DNA of 64,000 nt from Notospermus geniculatus (GCA_002633025.1 NMRB01000981.1:165737-229736), one strand, 5' to 3'. Positions 32,986 to 45,781 are shown, counted from the first letter of the stretch. Translations and numbers: made by a program. The notes: generated by a model not told the origin, from the sequence alone.

Positions 32986-35900
32986 GCAGGTGTGAGTGAA
33001 GTGTGCTGTCCACCTTCTGGCTCGGGCACCTTCTAAATGGTTTGCAAATCAGCAGGACACAAACCTTTCAAATGGCTTCTTATGTCCTACTTAAATGGCA
33101 GGAGACTAGCTTAGCAACGTTTACTGATGTCCTTGCAAGTCAACCTGAGGTTGCCATAGCGACCAGTTACTAATGTCCCCCGGCTTTCAAATCAGAGTAG
33201 TTACCATAGCAACCAGATGCTACTATCTTTACAAATTATATATCAAGAGACTGCGTTTAACTGGCTTCTTATGTCAATCAGTTTCAAACAGATCATTTGA
33301 AGTAATGTTGCTATCAAAATAACCGTTTTACATTTCATGATCTAAATGAAGGTGATTTGATTCCTTGCCGTTAGCAGTATAATCAGAATCAATCATTATC
33401 GTATATCATGAGGCAATTTACGCTTGATCCTATCAAAATCATGATCGTGGCTTTGAACCTTTTTCATAAAAGCATTCGACTCATTGAACCATACTTCAGC
33501 CGTTGGCAATATCTTTCATATTTTGTTTTTCCATGGCGACGCCTGACGTTGGTGGTCTTGAAAGTAATGCTTCTATCCTTGACATTTATTAGAATAGGAG
33601 TGGGGGATGGTGGAGGCAGATGTAGGAAGAAAAATTGCTCGATATTTTTGCGAAATTCCCTCAACACGTAAACGGCTAACCAGGTTATTTTGAATGCTTG
33701 TCTCATCAAGCAAGCCCCCGTGTCTGGCGGCTATCGACTTGCATCTTGTTGCCATGGTATTTCACAAACGACAATACTCTCCATGGATTAGTCAATGAAA
33801 TTTTTGTTGAGTTGAAAAAGTGTTTTTGCTCTGTTACCACTTGGGGTACATTTGACATGTTCACATAACCATGCAGCCTTGTGTAAAATGGATTCTCATA
33901 AATATGTAAAATGTCATGGTGTACTTGCATTATACCATCTGATGGTATTCTAACTGTAGCAGGCTATGGCACCAACACTGACAACATTTAGGGGTGGAGT
34001 TCTTTGTCACTACAGCTAACTACTTCAAAAAGTATCATAATTCAACAAATAATTTGTACAAATAAATACTACTGGCTTCATCAACATGTATTGCCTGAAT
34101 ACAACTTGCCACATAAACAAATAACTTGCACAAATACCGCTGTAACTTGTACGAATACAGCTGACTTCAACAAGTTTGTATACAGCTGATGACAACAATA
34201 CTTACTAGTAACTTGCAGGAAATAGCCTACTACTTGTTAATTCATAATTATCACTTTGGCTTCCTTTTGAATGCTGATGGATATTTCATGGGACACAAAA
34301 TGGCTGGCACTTGCCACCTACACATGCAAATGAGTGGTGCAAACTGTCAAATTGCAACGGGGTGAGGACTCTTATCGCGAAACCTATGTGTAGCTGTCAT
34401 NTATTAATCTCCATGGTTTCAGATGGAAACGTTCAAACAGAACAACAGTAGACGTCCACTTCATTGAAAAAACTATTTGATGTGTGCGAGAAGTGAAATG
34501 GATTTCTTGTGTACTTTGCCTTCTCTCGGTGTTAATTAAAAATGGTACTCATGAAGTTGTAATAAAGGAAATGGTTCTGGATATCGAGCTGGCTATCGTG
34601 GGATCAAATATGGTGTTGAAAAAATTCGCTTTTGATGACAATGTGATTTGACTTTTTTTGATTTTTCTTACACTTGTGACAGAATCTAAATGCCTCCATC
34701 TTCTTGATGTCCCCCTGCATTGTTTGTCACAATATAAAGGTCTTGGTTTCTCTAGAGTCCAATTCAACGGTGTCGCTTACTAGTATATGGTGGGCACTAG
34801 GTTCTATACACTGTTAAAACTCACTGTGAAAAAGTGACCGAACACAAAATGTGAAGAAAGCTAAATTCAAGTTGTGGCCGGATGATCTGGTCGACATGCT
34901 TTGCTTCGTTCATTAACAACTTACTGCGTGTTATTTGGAAAAAAGTTTAACAGTCGTGGTATCCCAAACTAGGCAAAACACTACTGAGGCATGAAGGGGT
35001 AATATTTTACAGAGTGTAACCTGATGGTATTAGGAATAATAAAACCAGTGGCAAATCTAGAAATCGAATGGGTAAATTTTGACGAAATACCCTGTGGACC
35101 CATTATGAGGTATTAAAGTTTTAATGAATAAAGCATTCCTGTGTCTGCATGATATGTATGATCCAGCAAGTAGGCAGAGGTCCAAGTCTGTTTTAGATAG
35201 CCAACTTGGTTGGATTCTCGTGTGGATCACTAACTGGCTTACAAAAGGATCAAAGTGATAAGTTGAATGAGCTGCTCCTTGAGTCCTCAAGAAATTTTTC
35301 TGGAGAGATTTGGCTAAGATGTGAAAGCACTTGGAAATCGCATTACCCTAAAGATGCTAAAAGCCTAATGACATACCAGTAATACGAAGGAAAAAAACGT
35401 GCAGGATGAGCCTTAGCTCTCAAACTTAAGATCCTGAATTTTCTCTCAAGTCCGTTTTGTTTCAAACTGCTGGACATGTGGTTATGTTGATTTCAACCTC
35501 AGAGTAACAAACCACTTAGTTTGTTTCTGCGGTCGGGAAAGGAACGGCTGTACATTTCATTGATTGGTCGCTTTTAATCACTATACCACCATCGCTTGTT
35601 TACGTGATTGTAAATCTATAGAGTTGATTGATCGCTATTTTGGACGTTTATTTATTAGCGCCATCATTTTGACCATCTATCTTTGTATCAATATTTGCAG
35701 TTATCATAGACCACGCTCTGATTGGTGCGTTGTTGGAAGAAGTTGCTACCGTGAGCCTTTATGGAGCATTCTCAGAAAATCTGACCATATACGGCAGGCA
35801 AGCAACATTCGCTTCCAAGTTGAATGAAAAAGTACATTTGAGCGGCTGCTTACGTTGGGTGTTGCTATGCGGACAGTTGCTTTGGGAATGTTACGTCGAA

Positions 35901-36207
35901 TGGTGAAGGTATTAAAGTATTGATGACGGATGATCAATCCATTGCTCCAATGAATATCAAATGCGTGTCATGGTCTTATCGGTGATGCAGATTTATGGTT
36001 GGTATGAAAAACGTCGTGGCGACGCGTGACCCGCATGGAGGCAGCGATCGATGGTGTTGGTGTGTATTGATGACAAGGCAAGATCTGTCTGGAACCTGGT
36101 CAAGGTGACAGGAAGGACCAATTATCGGACCGAGGAGTTGATGTCCGTGTCGAGATATTGGCATCACCATCCAAATAAGACCAAATACTGTGTACAGCGA
36201 TGATTGC
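32986..36207. other. Non-coding stretch with two X-box-like sites
   Basis: No gene recognised. GTTGCCATAGCGAC (33150-33163) and GTTACCATAGCAAC (33200-33213) resemble RFX X-boxes, the second perfectly. A weak tandem of AACTTGCACAAATAC-like units lies at 34030-34190. A single N is at 34401. Confidence 0.35.
33200..33213. promoter_or_regulatory. X-box-like GTTACCATAGCAAC
   Basis: Matches GTNRCC-N2-RGYAAC at all positions. A one-mismatch relative lies 50 bp upstream at 33150. No ciliary gene was recognised nearby. Confidence 0.3.
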
Positions 36208-36318
36208 TGCATCCTCCCATAGCAGGGTTTTGGTCTCGCTCCTCTTCAAACGTTTGCCCACCAAGCGAGTGGATGAAGAGGAGCGAGGTAAAATGAACCC
36301 TGCTGTCGGAGGATGTGA
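36208..36318. repeat. Palindrome GCATCCTCC...GGAGGATG
   Basis: Arms GCAGGGTTTTGGTCTCGC plus CTCCTCTTCA are matched by TGAAGAGGAGCGAGG and AACCCTGC. The loop is about 25 bp. Confidence 0.6.
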
Positions 36319-36414
36319 CTTCTTTACCTAAATGTAGGCCTACATGAGGCAGATTGAGAGACCACCAGACCCGTAGAAGTCGAACAAGATACCTCCAGAC
36401 TCAAAGGGCGTTTT

Positions 36415-36692
36415 CGAATCCTCGTTCTTGACCGCACTCGTGCTGACCCAGTTCATGTAGTTGTTGCCTCAACTCGAGAACGGCAGTCTCGAACGCCAAG
36501 AACGCAACCCGTGTCGGGTCAAGAACAGTGTTCTCCTCAACCCTCCGCTGAGTGGGGAGTGAGAAGAATACGTTCTTGACCCGACACGGGTTGTGTTCTC
36601 GGCGTTCGAGACTGCCGTTCTCGAGTTGAGGCAACAACTACATGAACTAGGTCAGCACGAGTGCGGTCAAGAACGAGGATTCGAAAACGCCC
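36415..36692. repeat. Near-perfect 278-bp palindrome
   Basis: Arms of about 115 bp start GGGCGTTTTCGAATCCTCG and end with its complement, with only one or two mismatches, around a 45-bp loop. It is non-coding despite reading frames on the minus strand. Such high arm identity suggests a recent foldback insertion. Confidence 0.8.
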
Positions 36693-37445
36693 AAAGCCTT
36701 CGATAGGAGTCGCTGCACCACTGGTTCCCCTCACCAAGTGCACCCAACACCAGTCTCATTAATAATGACGTCATCGAAAGAAAAATCTTGCAGCGAGGGG
36801 ACATAATTTACTTGCAATGAAAACAGCGTAATTTTGACATCGCCAATGGTACAGCAAAAACCAATCAACAAGCTTATTGAGTTAGTGATGTAGCTTTAGC
36901 GTTGGCTAATCAGACGGTATAGGCCAGCATCCTAATTATTCCAAGAGAGCACAATGCCATTCCTTCTAATCTGGCACCTGTCAACTTGGTGTTTCTTCAG
37001 TTTTTGCTTTCAAGCTATTACTGCAGTCCATCTCTCCTCGATCAGTGGGGCATCGTCGATTGAAATAAGAGCTCCGTCTAGCATATAAAGGATGTATAGT
37101 ATAGACTGTTGCTGTTGCTCCAGTCAACTTTTCTCCCACTGCATCACGTGTGGAAATAACACCTTTTTCCATTGGAGGCAGAACTCCAAATTTTCACCAA
37201 TGGTGGTGTAGTGAAATGTTCAGATTGTAGCGCTGAATGAGCAGCTCATCTGAGTTCTACTGAAAGGTTTCAGGATAGACCGGGGTTAAAGTGTGAAGTC
37301 GGATGACACCTCTACCGTTGTTGATATCAGACTATAAACCCAAACTTTAACAATCATGTTGGTTATTGTGTGTACCATTCTTTTTTCTGCTTGCCAGAGG
37401 TGTTCTCACTGAATTCATCTCAGATCTCAGGCCTGTTCTCAATCG
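36693..37445. other. Non-coding stretch, nothing recognised
   Basis: No gene, RNA or repeat with a clear partner was seen. Confidence 0.35.
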
Positions 37446-37679
37446 CAGGGGCGTAGGTACATCTTTTATGGCCTAGGGGGCAAAATTGATTGAGTCTGGA
37501 GGGCGAAGAAAAAAATATACCCAAGAAAAAAATTGAAAATCTTGATCCTCTCAGATGCATTTTCCCCACATCTGACACAACAACAACTTGGCTTGGAGAG
37601 GGAAAATGACCTTTTAGAGGAAGAATTTGTTTTGTCTCTTTTTGCTGTCCCTCACCGCTAGCTACATGTACGCCCATGC
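37446..37679. mobile_element. hAT-like element CAGGGGCGTAG
   Basis: Left end CAGGGGCGTAGGTAC and right end GCTAGCTACATGTACGCCC are imperfect inverted ends. Its right half matches 1-69. No transposase. Confidence 0.5.
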
Positions 37680-38149
37680 AATGTGGAAAATAAGCAGTGT
37701 CCATTGCTGGCGTAGTTGTTCAGCCTTCAAATATGCCTTTACCACAACTCAATAGACATCACTAAGTAATGGAAAACATTGTATCCAGCAAACCAATATT
37801 GCTTATTCATGCAGGTTGTCATGCATATCTCTTCCATCTCGGATGTCCCCGACAGAGAAAGGTCTTTGCTCACGGCAACGAAGCGACATACAGCTTCCTT
37901 AATCAGAAACATGTAGATTTTGGCTTTGTAATTGGTCACGTATCGACGGTGGGGGTGCCTGTTGAGCCCAGGGGGGTAGATGATGGGGAATTCTCTCGCT
38001 GAACAGGTGTCTAATTAAGAGTCGTAAGACAGGACATTACCTTTTTGTAATTATCACTCTGTTGTTTATGCTAATGATTTGTCGATTTCTCATCAAAGCT
38101 TGGTGACCCCAGTGCTGCAGGTAGAAGGGAGTGGACTGGACAATTTTAA

Positions 38150-38518
38150 AGGGAGACCCCATTCATTTTGTAAAATTTTGAATTTTTGAATACATTCAAA
38201 TTCATTGATATCTGCAACATGTCATATGTTTTAACACCAGCAAACTCATCATTTTAAGTATTTTAATTACATCCCATATCCATCATGGGGTAGATGATGG
38301 GGAATTCATCCCAAAGGGACCATTGCACAGCACATATGATGTCATATGTGCTCAACGCATATTTATGAAGGTGCAACCAATAGGCCTAGGCAGTCACAGT
38401 ATTAGCTCATTCACTAAAAAGGTCGCCAGCCTATTGACACTAGTGACATCACAATTCATGGCAATAGTCTCCATGCATTGATAAAAATTCAAAAGTTTAC
38501 AATGAGTGGAGTCTCCCT
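38150..38518. mobile_element. TTAA-flanked MITE (AGGGAGAC termini)
   Basis: AGGGAGACCCCATTCATTTT and the complementary GAGTGGAGTCTCCCT end the element, and TTAA lies at 38146-38149 and 38519-38522. This fits a piggyBac-type non-autonomous element. Confidence 0.7.
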
Positions 38519-38699
38519 TTAAGCAACATAGAAAAATCAAAGTGGATGTTTGGTTTGGAAATATCATGCCAGTCGACGTTTTGGGTTCGAAGTTGTTCCT
38601 TTTTCCATTGTCGTAGAGAATTCTGGTGCTGGTGTAGTCAAACCCACATTTTTATACCATCAGATATCATAAAAATGGAAAACCATCACACTGATAAAA

Positions 38700-38890
38700 A
38701 GTTGCCGCCTGCTTTCTCCCAACATTATCGTCTGCTGCGTCTGCTGAATGAGTTAAAGCTATCATCTCCCTGTGGCTTCGAGGATTGTGTTGCTATTCTT
38801 TCATCGCCATGTGACATCCAACCAGATCCCTCAATCTGTCGCGTATATTCGGAGAAAAACCACCTTTTGAGAGTTAGGTTACCATAGGTA
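38700..38890. repeat. Direct repeat, unit 1 (partner 39688-39875)
   Basis: The phrase GAATGAGTTAAAGCTATCAT and the 190 bp around it recur about 1 kb downstream with scattered changes and small indels. No frame is conserved between copies, so it is not coding. Confidence 0.65.
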
Positions 38891-39408
38891 CCTCGTCTTA
38901 CCATAGGTACATGTACCTCATCTGATGACTGATGCACACGTACACGATTTCAAAAAATTGTGATTTTTTGTTGGCGTCTCAAACAAGCAAAAGCGTTGAC
39001 CTTTTTCTCAGGACTTAAAATGAAGCCCAGCAAAATGTCGTCCGAGAAATCGGATACGCTTCCTCATGACCAGAGACCATTGTCTTTATCACCGGCCATA
39101 AACGTGACCAGGGTCTTAAATGGCTAAATTAGCTTTCCAAGTCATCCCTGGGAAAAGATAAACGGATGCATTTGCATCACATTGACTCCATGAATGGAGA
39201 TGCGATAATATTGGTATCCGGATGTGATATACCCAGTGACGGTGTTCCCTCCACACTGTTCCTGGTTGTACCCTTGCTTCATGCGATAGAGACGGTGACT
39301 GTGTGGGTTTGTTTTAGGGACCTTTGTTTTCTCCTGCATGAAAATGAATCACCGGAGGTTGCCTCTGGAGTCAATGAGGCCATTATTTTGTAACTTTTGC
39401 TCTGAATA

Positions 39409-39487
39409 TTTTCTATTTATTTTTTATTTCTATTTATTTTGTTATATTTCTATTTATTTTTTTCTATTTTATTTTCTATTTCATATT
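39409..39487. repeat. T-rich low-complexity tract
   Basis: Repeats of TTTCTATTTATTTT with small changes. Confidence 0.85.
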
Positions 39488-39687
39488 TTTGGCTCTGAAT
39501 AAGTGTTACAAAACTTTACTGTAAGAGTCAAATTTGTTGAGTATGAAATTTTACCATTCATTTATTTTTTTTAAGAATCTGAAGATACATGTAGATAAAA
39601 CCTCATCGATGGTAAAAAGGGTGATTAATTTGTCTTCAAATTATTTCCCTTCGAGTAGCATCTGTCCAAGAAAAATGTCTTTTGAAG

Positions 39688-39875
39688 TTGCCGTCTGCTT
39701 CCCGAAAGCATCGTCTGCTGAATGAGTTAAAGCTATCATCTGCCCGTGGCTTCAAGGGTTATGTTTCAATCCTTTCATCTTCATGCGACATCCAACATAA
39801 TAAAAGACCCCTCCATCTGTCGCGTATATTTAGGTAAAAACTCACCTTTTGACAGTTAGGTTACCATAGAGACCA
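39688..39875. repeat. Direct repeat, unit 2 (partner 38700-38890)
   Basis: Shares GAATGAGTTAAAGCTATCAT, CTGTCGCGTATATT and AGTTAGGTTACCATAG with unit 1. Confidence 0.65.
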
Positions 39876-40142
39876 ATATGTTACTTGGTAGGTAAGCCAA
39901 GCTTTGTCTGTATAATCTTGTAAGATTTCCATGGTGAATGACACCGTTGCTTATTCTGCAACATACAAGGGTGAATCGTGAACTGATGCAGTGACGGTTG
40001 TGCCAATTCCACATACATGCCCATATCTAAAGGCTACTAATCGTATTAGGGGAAATAAAGGAAGACAAATGAAAATATCATTACATTCCATTTTTAGCTC
40101 TGTGGAGTCGGCGTCTGCCACCAGTCACGTCTGCCCCCGTCA

Positions 40143-40540
40143 ATAGTGAGGTTTCGCAAATCTGACGAAACACGAAATACGAAATACGAAATTGGACTTC
40201 ATTTCCATGACGTAATGTATTTCAGGAAATGGATGGTACCACAAAAGTTGCCTTCTGCAAGAGCGTCTATTATGACGTAATAGACCGATAGAGTTACGGT
40301 GTATGTTAAACTTTGAAATTTATCTCTCGTTTCCACTTAATTGTAGATACGAAGTGGAAATTTAAAAATTCAAGATGTGCCATAACTCTCTCGGTCTTAC
40401 ACGATATGCTAAACGACGCACTGACAGCAGGGACATTTGTGGTACCAACCATCTCTAGAAATACATTCGGTCCTGGAAATGAAGTTGAATTTCGTATTTC
40501 GTATTTCATGTTTCGTCAGATTTGCGAAACCTCACTATTA
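40143..40540. mobile_element. 398-bp foldback MITE, family F, copy 1
   Basis: Starts TAGTGAGGTTTCGCAAATCT and ends with the complement; the two arms pair over most of their length around a centre near 40335 (ACGAAGTGGAAA / TTTCCACTT). Copy 2 is at 48313-48708. Confidence 0.8.
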
Positions 40541-41031
40541 TGATACAGAGGGCAACTTCAACAACACAGGTTTTCACCGGAGTGCCACTTTCCCCCTGCA
40601 CAGCCGTCAGATAGTTCACAAAACGCCAAATAATTTTGCCTCGAGTCTGAAGTCAAAATTTATATCATGAATAAAAAATTGTCGGCATATGCTGTTTTAC
40701 ACTGAAAAATGTGAATGTGTTTGCATACATATGGTACTGTTGAGAATTAGAGTCCAGCTGATCTTATCAGTCAAGTGGTTAACAGCCGTGTGTATGGCGC
40801 ATGTGTATATTTCCATTAGCCCTAATCAGATAAAGGATAGAAGTGATATCGACGTTCATACTAATCAATATAAAGCACAAAGTCGGCCGAACGTCGCGTT
40901 AGGACTGGCGTAATCATGGGAAGGTAGAGGGGCAGAGTCGAAACATCATCGCCGTTCACCTAGGAGATTCCGGGTTCGATCGCTTCACCGGTTTTGACGT
41001 TCTTGGTATCATCTCGGGTTGGATCCATTGG

Positions 41032-41146
41032 GTCATATGAATAAAGACTAGCAAATGCTTTTACTTCAGATTTGTACTGCATTGCCTAGTGCATTTGTAT
41101 TGCAAAATTCAAGTAAAAGCATTTGCTGGTCTTTATTCATATGGCC
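41032..41146. mobile_element. Palindromic MITE, family A, best-preserved copy
   Basis: GGTCATATGAATAAAGACT and the complementary AGTCTTTATTCATATG-like end enclose the AGCAAATGCTTTTACTT core. This copy gives the clearest family consensus. Confidence 0.8.
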
Positions 41147-41149
41147 AAA

Positions 41150-41386
41150 TCAAGGCCTGAACCCACTCTCGCGTTTTCACGCCGCGATTTCGCGCTGACC
41201 TGTCATGTTCACAGGCAAAAGGCAGATTTCTACCATTGAAAAAGTCGTGACCCTTAACCATGTGCAAGCTATCCCTACAAAGGAGCGGAGCTCGTGACAT
41301 CGTGAAATCAAATTTCTATGGCCTGTGAAATCGCCGCGTTTTGTCGCTCTCCGCCACAAAAATCGCGTCAGTGGGTACAGGCCTTC
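41150..41386. repeat. Inverted repeat AAGGCCTGAACCCAC
   Basis: CAAGGCCTGAACCCACT (41152) pairs with AGTGGGTACAGGCCTT (41370). CCTTAACCATGTGCAAGC at 41251 also pairs with GCTTGCACATGGTTAAGG at 41621, so two foldbacks interlock. Confidence 0.6.
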
Positions 41387-41462
41387 AGACAGGGCGACTC
41401 TCAGCGCAGATTTTCTGCGGAGGCTCCAGTTTCATCCTGTCCCTTTTGTCGATAGAGATAAT

Positions 41463-41579
41463 GGTCCGTGTTCTAGAAGCCTCCTAAGCTCAAAGGCCCA
41501 CTTTAATCTTTTGTATTCTCCCTTGCAAACAATAGCTAAAGGCACCTTAGAGTTAAGGAAGCTTCCAGAATACGGCGCA
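41463..41579. mobile_element. MITE with CCGTGTTCTAGAAGCC ends, copy 2
   Basis: Same family as 27553-27679; the internal CCCACTTTAATCTTTTGTAT and CTTAGAGTTAAGGAAGCTTC are shared. Confidence 0.65.
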
Positions 41580-42012
41580 ATAAGTGAATGCGATCTGGAG
41601 CTCATCTCCTTTCTAGGGATAGCTTGCACATGGTTAAGGGTCCTATTCTTTTTTATCCTTTAAGGGCCCGAGACCTACTTTTGTCGGCAAGAGTGAAAAG
41701 ATGGGAGAATGAAATCGACTCATTAGATGATTGAAAGGGTTACAGTGTAGGAGCATGTACACAATGCACTTGGCTATTCTGGATGTTGTTCTATAATACA
41801 GATCTGATTTAATCGTTATTATAACATAGTTAGAGATCTTATCTAGGTTATCGAACTTGAATGACGACACTGTTAATTTGGGAAATGAGTATGGATAAGT
41901 GTCTAGACATTGACATGCAGAATAGACAGCAGTAATGATTTATTGGTATTAGTGGTGCTCATGAATCGAGCACAGATCGAGATTAAATGTACATGTATAT
42001 CTTTTGTTTTTA

Positions 42013-42068
42013 TGGTTCCCGATCAATCAGATCGGGAACCATATTGTGTTTGGTCATGGTGTCTGTGT

Positions 42069-42107
<39 letters not shown>

Positions 42108-42310
42108 TGTGTGTGTGTGTGTGTTTCTGTGTGTCCGGTCTGTCACACCTTCATATGTCATCTCCTGGAACAGCTACAGTCTTGGAAACAAGTCCTACCC
42201 CTAGGTTTGTCAACCTGGGCAATCCAATGAGCCAAAAATTTTCAATCTCAGATGGCTCCATCATGATGTAATCAACATATCGGACTTGATATTTTGTCTG
42301 TCACACCTAT
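42013..42310. mobile_element. Helitron/pearl-like repeat: hairpin, microsatellite, core
   Basis: A hairpin (GGTTCCCGATC / GATCGGGAACC, 42014-42041) is followed by ATTGTGTTTGGTCATGG, then a (TG)n tract at 42061-42125, then a non-coding core. The inverted copy at 54960-55148 has the same hairpin and the same linker but a (GACA)n tract. This layout resembles microsatellite-bearing non-autonomous Helitrons. Confidence 0.5.
42061..42125. repeat. (TG)n microsatellite
   Basis: About 30 TG units interrupted by ATG. It causes Cys-Val reading frames that are not genes. Confidence 0.95.
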
Positions 42311-42859
42311 ATTTGATGGTATAACTTGGCTCCTTCAACACCTATAGCAATGGAAATAAGTTCTACCCTTAGGTTTTCATACCGTAGGAATCGAATGGAC
42401 TGGTTACTTTTGATCTGAGATGTAGGGGTCATGGTGATATCGATATCACGAATTTGATATTTTCAGATAACTTGCCATATTTTCAACTGAGCAACATGAA
42501 ACAAGTCTTAGTTCATGCCTGCTTATCCAAGGACTGGACAATGTTAAAAATCTCAGCCTCAAGTGTTTGGGTGTTCGAAATATCATGAGATTGTGATATA
42601 TCAAACTTGATATTTTGAAGTATCTTTGCCTGTGGTAAAGGCAGAGGCATGATTTCACCCATACTTTGGATATTGAGGATGCTGATTTCGATTATGCACT
42701 GACCTTGATGATCAGAGGTCANGACGTACTCGGGTGATTTTCGTGTCTCCATGGACAACCGCTCAATCTATTTACAACATGTCATATTTTAAAATGATCT
42801 TAAATTTTCTTTAGTGTACCGACACCCCTGTAAATGGACGCTGACTCGATTCCAATTGC

Positions 42860-43450
42860 TGCTGATGTTCTTTGAACCAGCCGGCTGGACCAATTACAAT
42901 GAAATTCACAATGCTGTTGATGTTGTTGGTGCCACCAGTTACAGAACCAATAACATTTGATTATCAGTTCACAATGTTGCTGATGTTATACATGATTCCC
43001 TCGATCAGTTCATAATGCTGCTGATGTTCCTTGGTGCCACCAGCTACAAAAGCAATTACATTGATTATCAGTTCATAATGCTGCTGATGTTCTTCGGGCC
43101 ATCGAGTTAGAGATTGAACTTAATTACAGGGTAATGAGTTCACAATGTTGCTGGTGTTATGACATGATTCCCTCAGTTCATAATGCTACTGATATTCTTG
43201 GTGCCATCAGCTACAAAAGCAATTACATTGATTATCAATTGATAATGCTGCCGATATTCTTGGGGCCATGAGGTAGAGATTGAACTTAATCACAGGATTA
43301 TCAGTTCACAATGCTGCTAATGGACTTGGTACCACCAAGTACGGAACCAATTGCATGTCTATCAGTGCTGCTGATAATCTTGATAACAACAGCTACAGAA
43401 GCAATTGCACAACCTTTCGGTCCATCGAAGGCTTCAACTCGATGTTACCA
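42860..43450. repeat. Diverged minisatellite, about 60-bp period and higher-order pattern
   Basis: Units resemble CACAATGCTGCTGATGTTCT, then GGTGCCACCAGCTACA, then GCAATTACATTGATTATCAG. At least seven diverged units are visible, with alternating types. It follows the Helitron-like repeat. Confidence 0.65.
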
Positions 43451-43823
43451 ATCATGCTTACAACTTGAAGGCTGTAAGAATCACAAAATTTGCTGATGAG
43501 AACCCCCCTTTAAGCTTTGTGTCCATCCCTGTAGATCATTTCTGACCATCATTACGCCTGATTAGCAGACGTTATTTGATAGATGAGCAGCGACAAATGA
43601 GATGGCGATCAACTAGAAATTGGATTGACGAGAAGATCAGTCATTCTGTATAGATCCATATCCCGGTATGATATGATCCATCCTATGCATTTTGGATATG
43701 ACTCGTGCGTAATGTGTTGGCCATTAGAATAGTCAAATACGGGAGGGTAGGTGGCCTTTAAAGCACTCCTTCTTGAATACCTATATTCAACATAGAGCAC
43801 AAAAAAAACGACAAACAAAATGA

Positions 43824-43977
43824 TAGTAAAAGTAAAGTCGTGTCCGAATTTCGCAAATTTTCGACCGCAACCGGGGTCTTCCTCAGGTACTTAGTAGAGA
43901 TCCCAGAAAGTTCCTGAGAAAGACCCCGGTTGGGGTCGAAAATTTGCGAAATTCGGACACGACTTTACTTTTACTAC
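43824..43977. repeat. Palindrome with hammerhead-like motif in each arm
   Basis: Arms of about 65 bp (TAGTAAAAGTAAAGTCGTG and its complement) enclose a short loop. Each arm carries CTGAG(G/A)A, then GACCCC, a GGTT loop, GG(G/C)GTC-like, GAAA and ATTTGCG. A similar palindrome with CTGATGA ... GGGTCGAAA is at 62359-62527. Confidence 0.65.
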
Positions 43978-45081
43978 CTTCTTGTATGAATACCAGGAAG
44001 AAATGAAAAGGGCCCCACACCGCAAGGCTTCTCGACATAAAAATCTTCCTTTTGAGTTTCATCCACATTCAATATTCCATCCAGTGACTCACTTGATCGT
44101 CAAAGGAGTTGTTGTCATGACACTGTTGGCAGACGTGCCATGAATAGAAGTTTGCAGTCGGTGAAAGCAGCGTCTGATGCAAGAACATTGAGGGCTTTCG
44201 GGGAACGGTTTATGAAAACGCCGTGTTTGTCCACGGGCAGCCTCCCAGGGCTTCGAGGCTAATTTTATCGGCGAGCTATTCAGCGGTCGTCGACATCATC
44301 GCTTTTGATGAAGTTTCACGTGCTCCAAAGCTTCCAAGAGGTACCGACATCAATGTTTGACATCCAGCATCCCAGCCCAGGGGCCAGCAACACGTACACA
44401 AATTTTCTCTTTCTTTCCACAGCCTGAACAGGTAGTCTGTGGAATATTTTTCCAGTGGAGCCTTGAATCCTATAGTCTGCTTGTTCAACAAGACCTTAGT
44501 TTATATTCAACATGCCACACCTGCGGGGGAGGCCAATCATTTTGATAAAGAAAGAATGATACGAAATATTTCCTCCTCAACTGATGTACACCAACAAACT
44601 CAAAGGTATGAGATGGCCCCAATGAAATCGCCAACCTTTGCTATAACGATCAACAGGTATGCGAGATTAGCATTTTTCTGAACTGAACACGGAAATCTAA
44701 CTATCAATCGATGGTATTCAGGTGGGAAGGTAAAGGAATCCACAAGAATATGGTACCCACGGGATGCTCAGAGTGGGATCATCCATCTTGGAGCCAAAGA
44801 AAGCACAACACTGATCTGATAAGGCTTTGCTCACCATTTGAGGTCATTCAAGATATTTTAAGATCAGTCGGGATTGGGGTGGATTTTGATGTTTCGTGGA
44901 GGTAGGACTGGGCCTGATACTTTAGAATAATATTTTAGTGGTGCGATCAACATTTTTTTAAATTGAATTTCACTTGAAAACAGATGGCATTAAATTTCAC
45001 TTGAAAACAGATGGCATTAACAAAGGACAACAGGCCTACCACAAAGTTCTCGATAGTAAAAGGGATCAAGGTTCATTGGCC
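43978..45081. other. Non-coding stretch, nothing recognised
   Basis: A 28-bp exact direct repeat (AATTTCACTTGAAAACAGAT and next 8 bases) occurs twice in tandem near 44966-45020. Reading frames at 44276-44681 show no known domain. Confidence 0.35.
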
Positions 45082-45194
45082 AGGGACCTGTTTCATAAAA
45101 TGACTTTAAGCTAATGCTACCATTAACTTCAATGCGTTTTCCATTTGGTTAAAGGTATCATTATCTTAAAGTCATTTTATGAAACAGGCCCCAG
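45082..45194. mobile_element. MITE with GGGCCTGTTTCATAAA ends, copy 1
   Basis: Ends CCTGTTTCATAAAATGACTT and the complement AAGTCATTTTATGAAACAGG, with internal inverted AAGCTAATG. Three relatives: 46791-46902, 55393-55505 and a half copy at 56621-56671. Confidence 0.75.
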
Positions 45195-45781
45195 GTTGGT
45201 TGATTCCACTTAGGGGCTTACCAATATCTTTGCTGGGGAATATTTCGAGTGGTTGGTAATTAAATCTTTTAAACTTGACTTCCTTTACACCGTTGCTCAT
45301 GATTTTATTGTTATCAACACACAGAAGTCTGGGTTACCAATCTATTCATGACTGTTGAAGGTCCCAAACTGTTGCTGAACATTGCAAGTATTGTCACCCT
45401 GCAGTGAAGTGCCAACAGTTATGAATAGACAACAACTCTATTACCGATTACCAACTACCGGGTAGGCCTATTCATGATTGAATTTCTTACTGGAAGGGTC
45501 AGTGGGTTCCTTTTGCTTGAATGTTTGACTGGAAGACATAGGCCTATACATGGCCCACCAGCCAGAATACGCCCCAGAACTACATAGAAGACTGAAATTG
45601 TTGCCATTGGGAGAACAGTACATCAACCTTGGAGAATGTTATCCGCAAGGTAAGAAGGATAATGTCATTGTTGTGCATTTCTCGAAGTGCCTTGACATCA
45701 TTCCCACTCACTCATCCCCAGACGAGGGAATGATAGACCATGAGACATGACTGGGAAAGATGGCTATTTCTTCATTTTTGC

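Noticed and set aside
38546-38887. 113-codon frame as a gene
   Set aside because: Its 3' half is a direct repeat whose partner at 39688 does not preserve the frame.
41910-42271. Cys-Val-rich frames
   Set aside because: They are translations of the (TG)n microsatellite.
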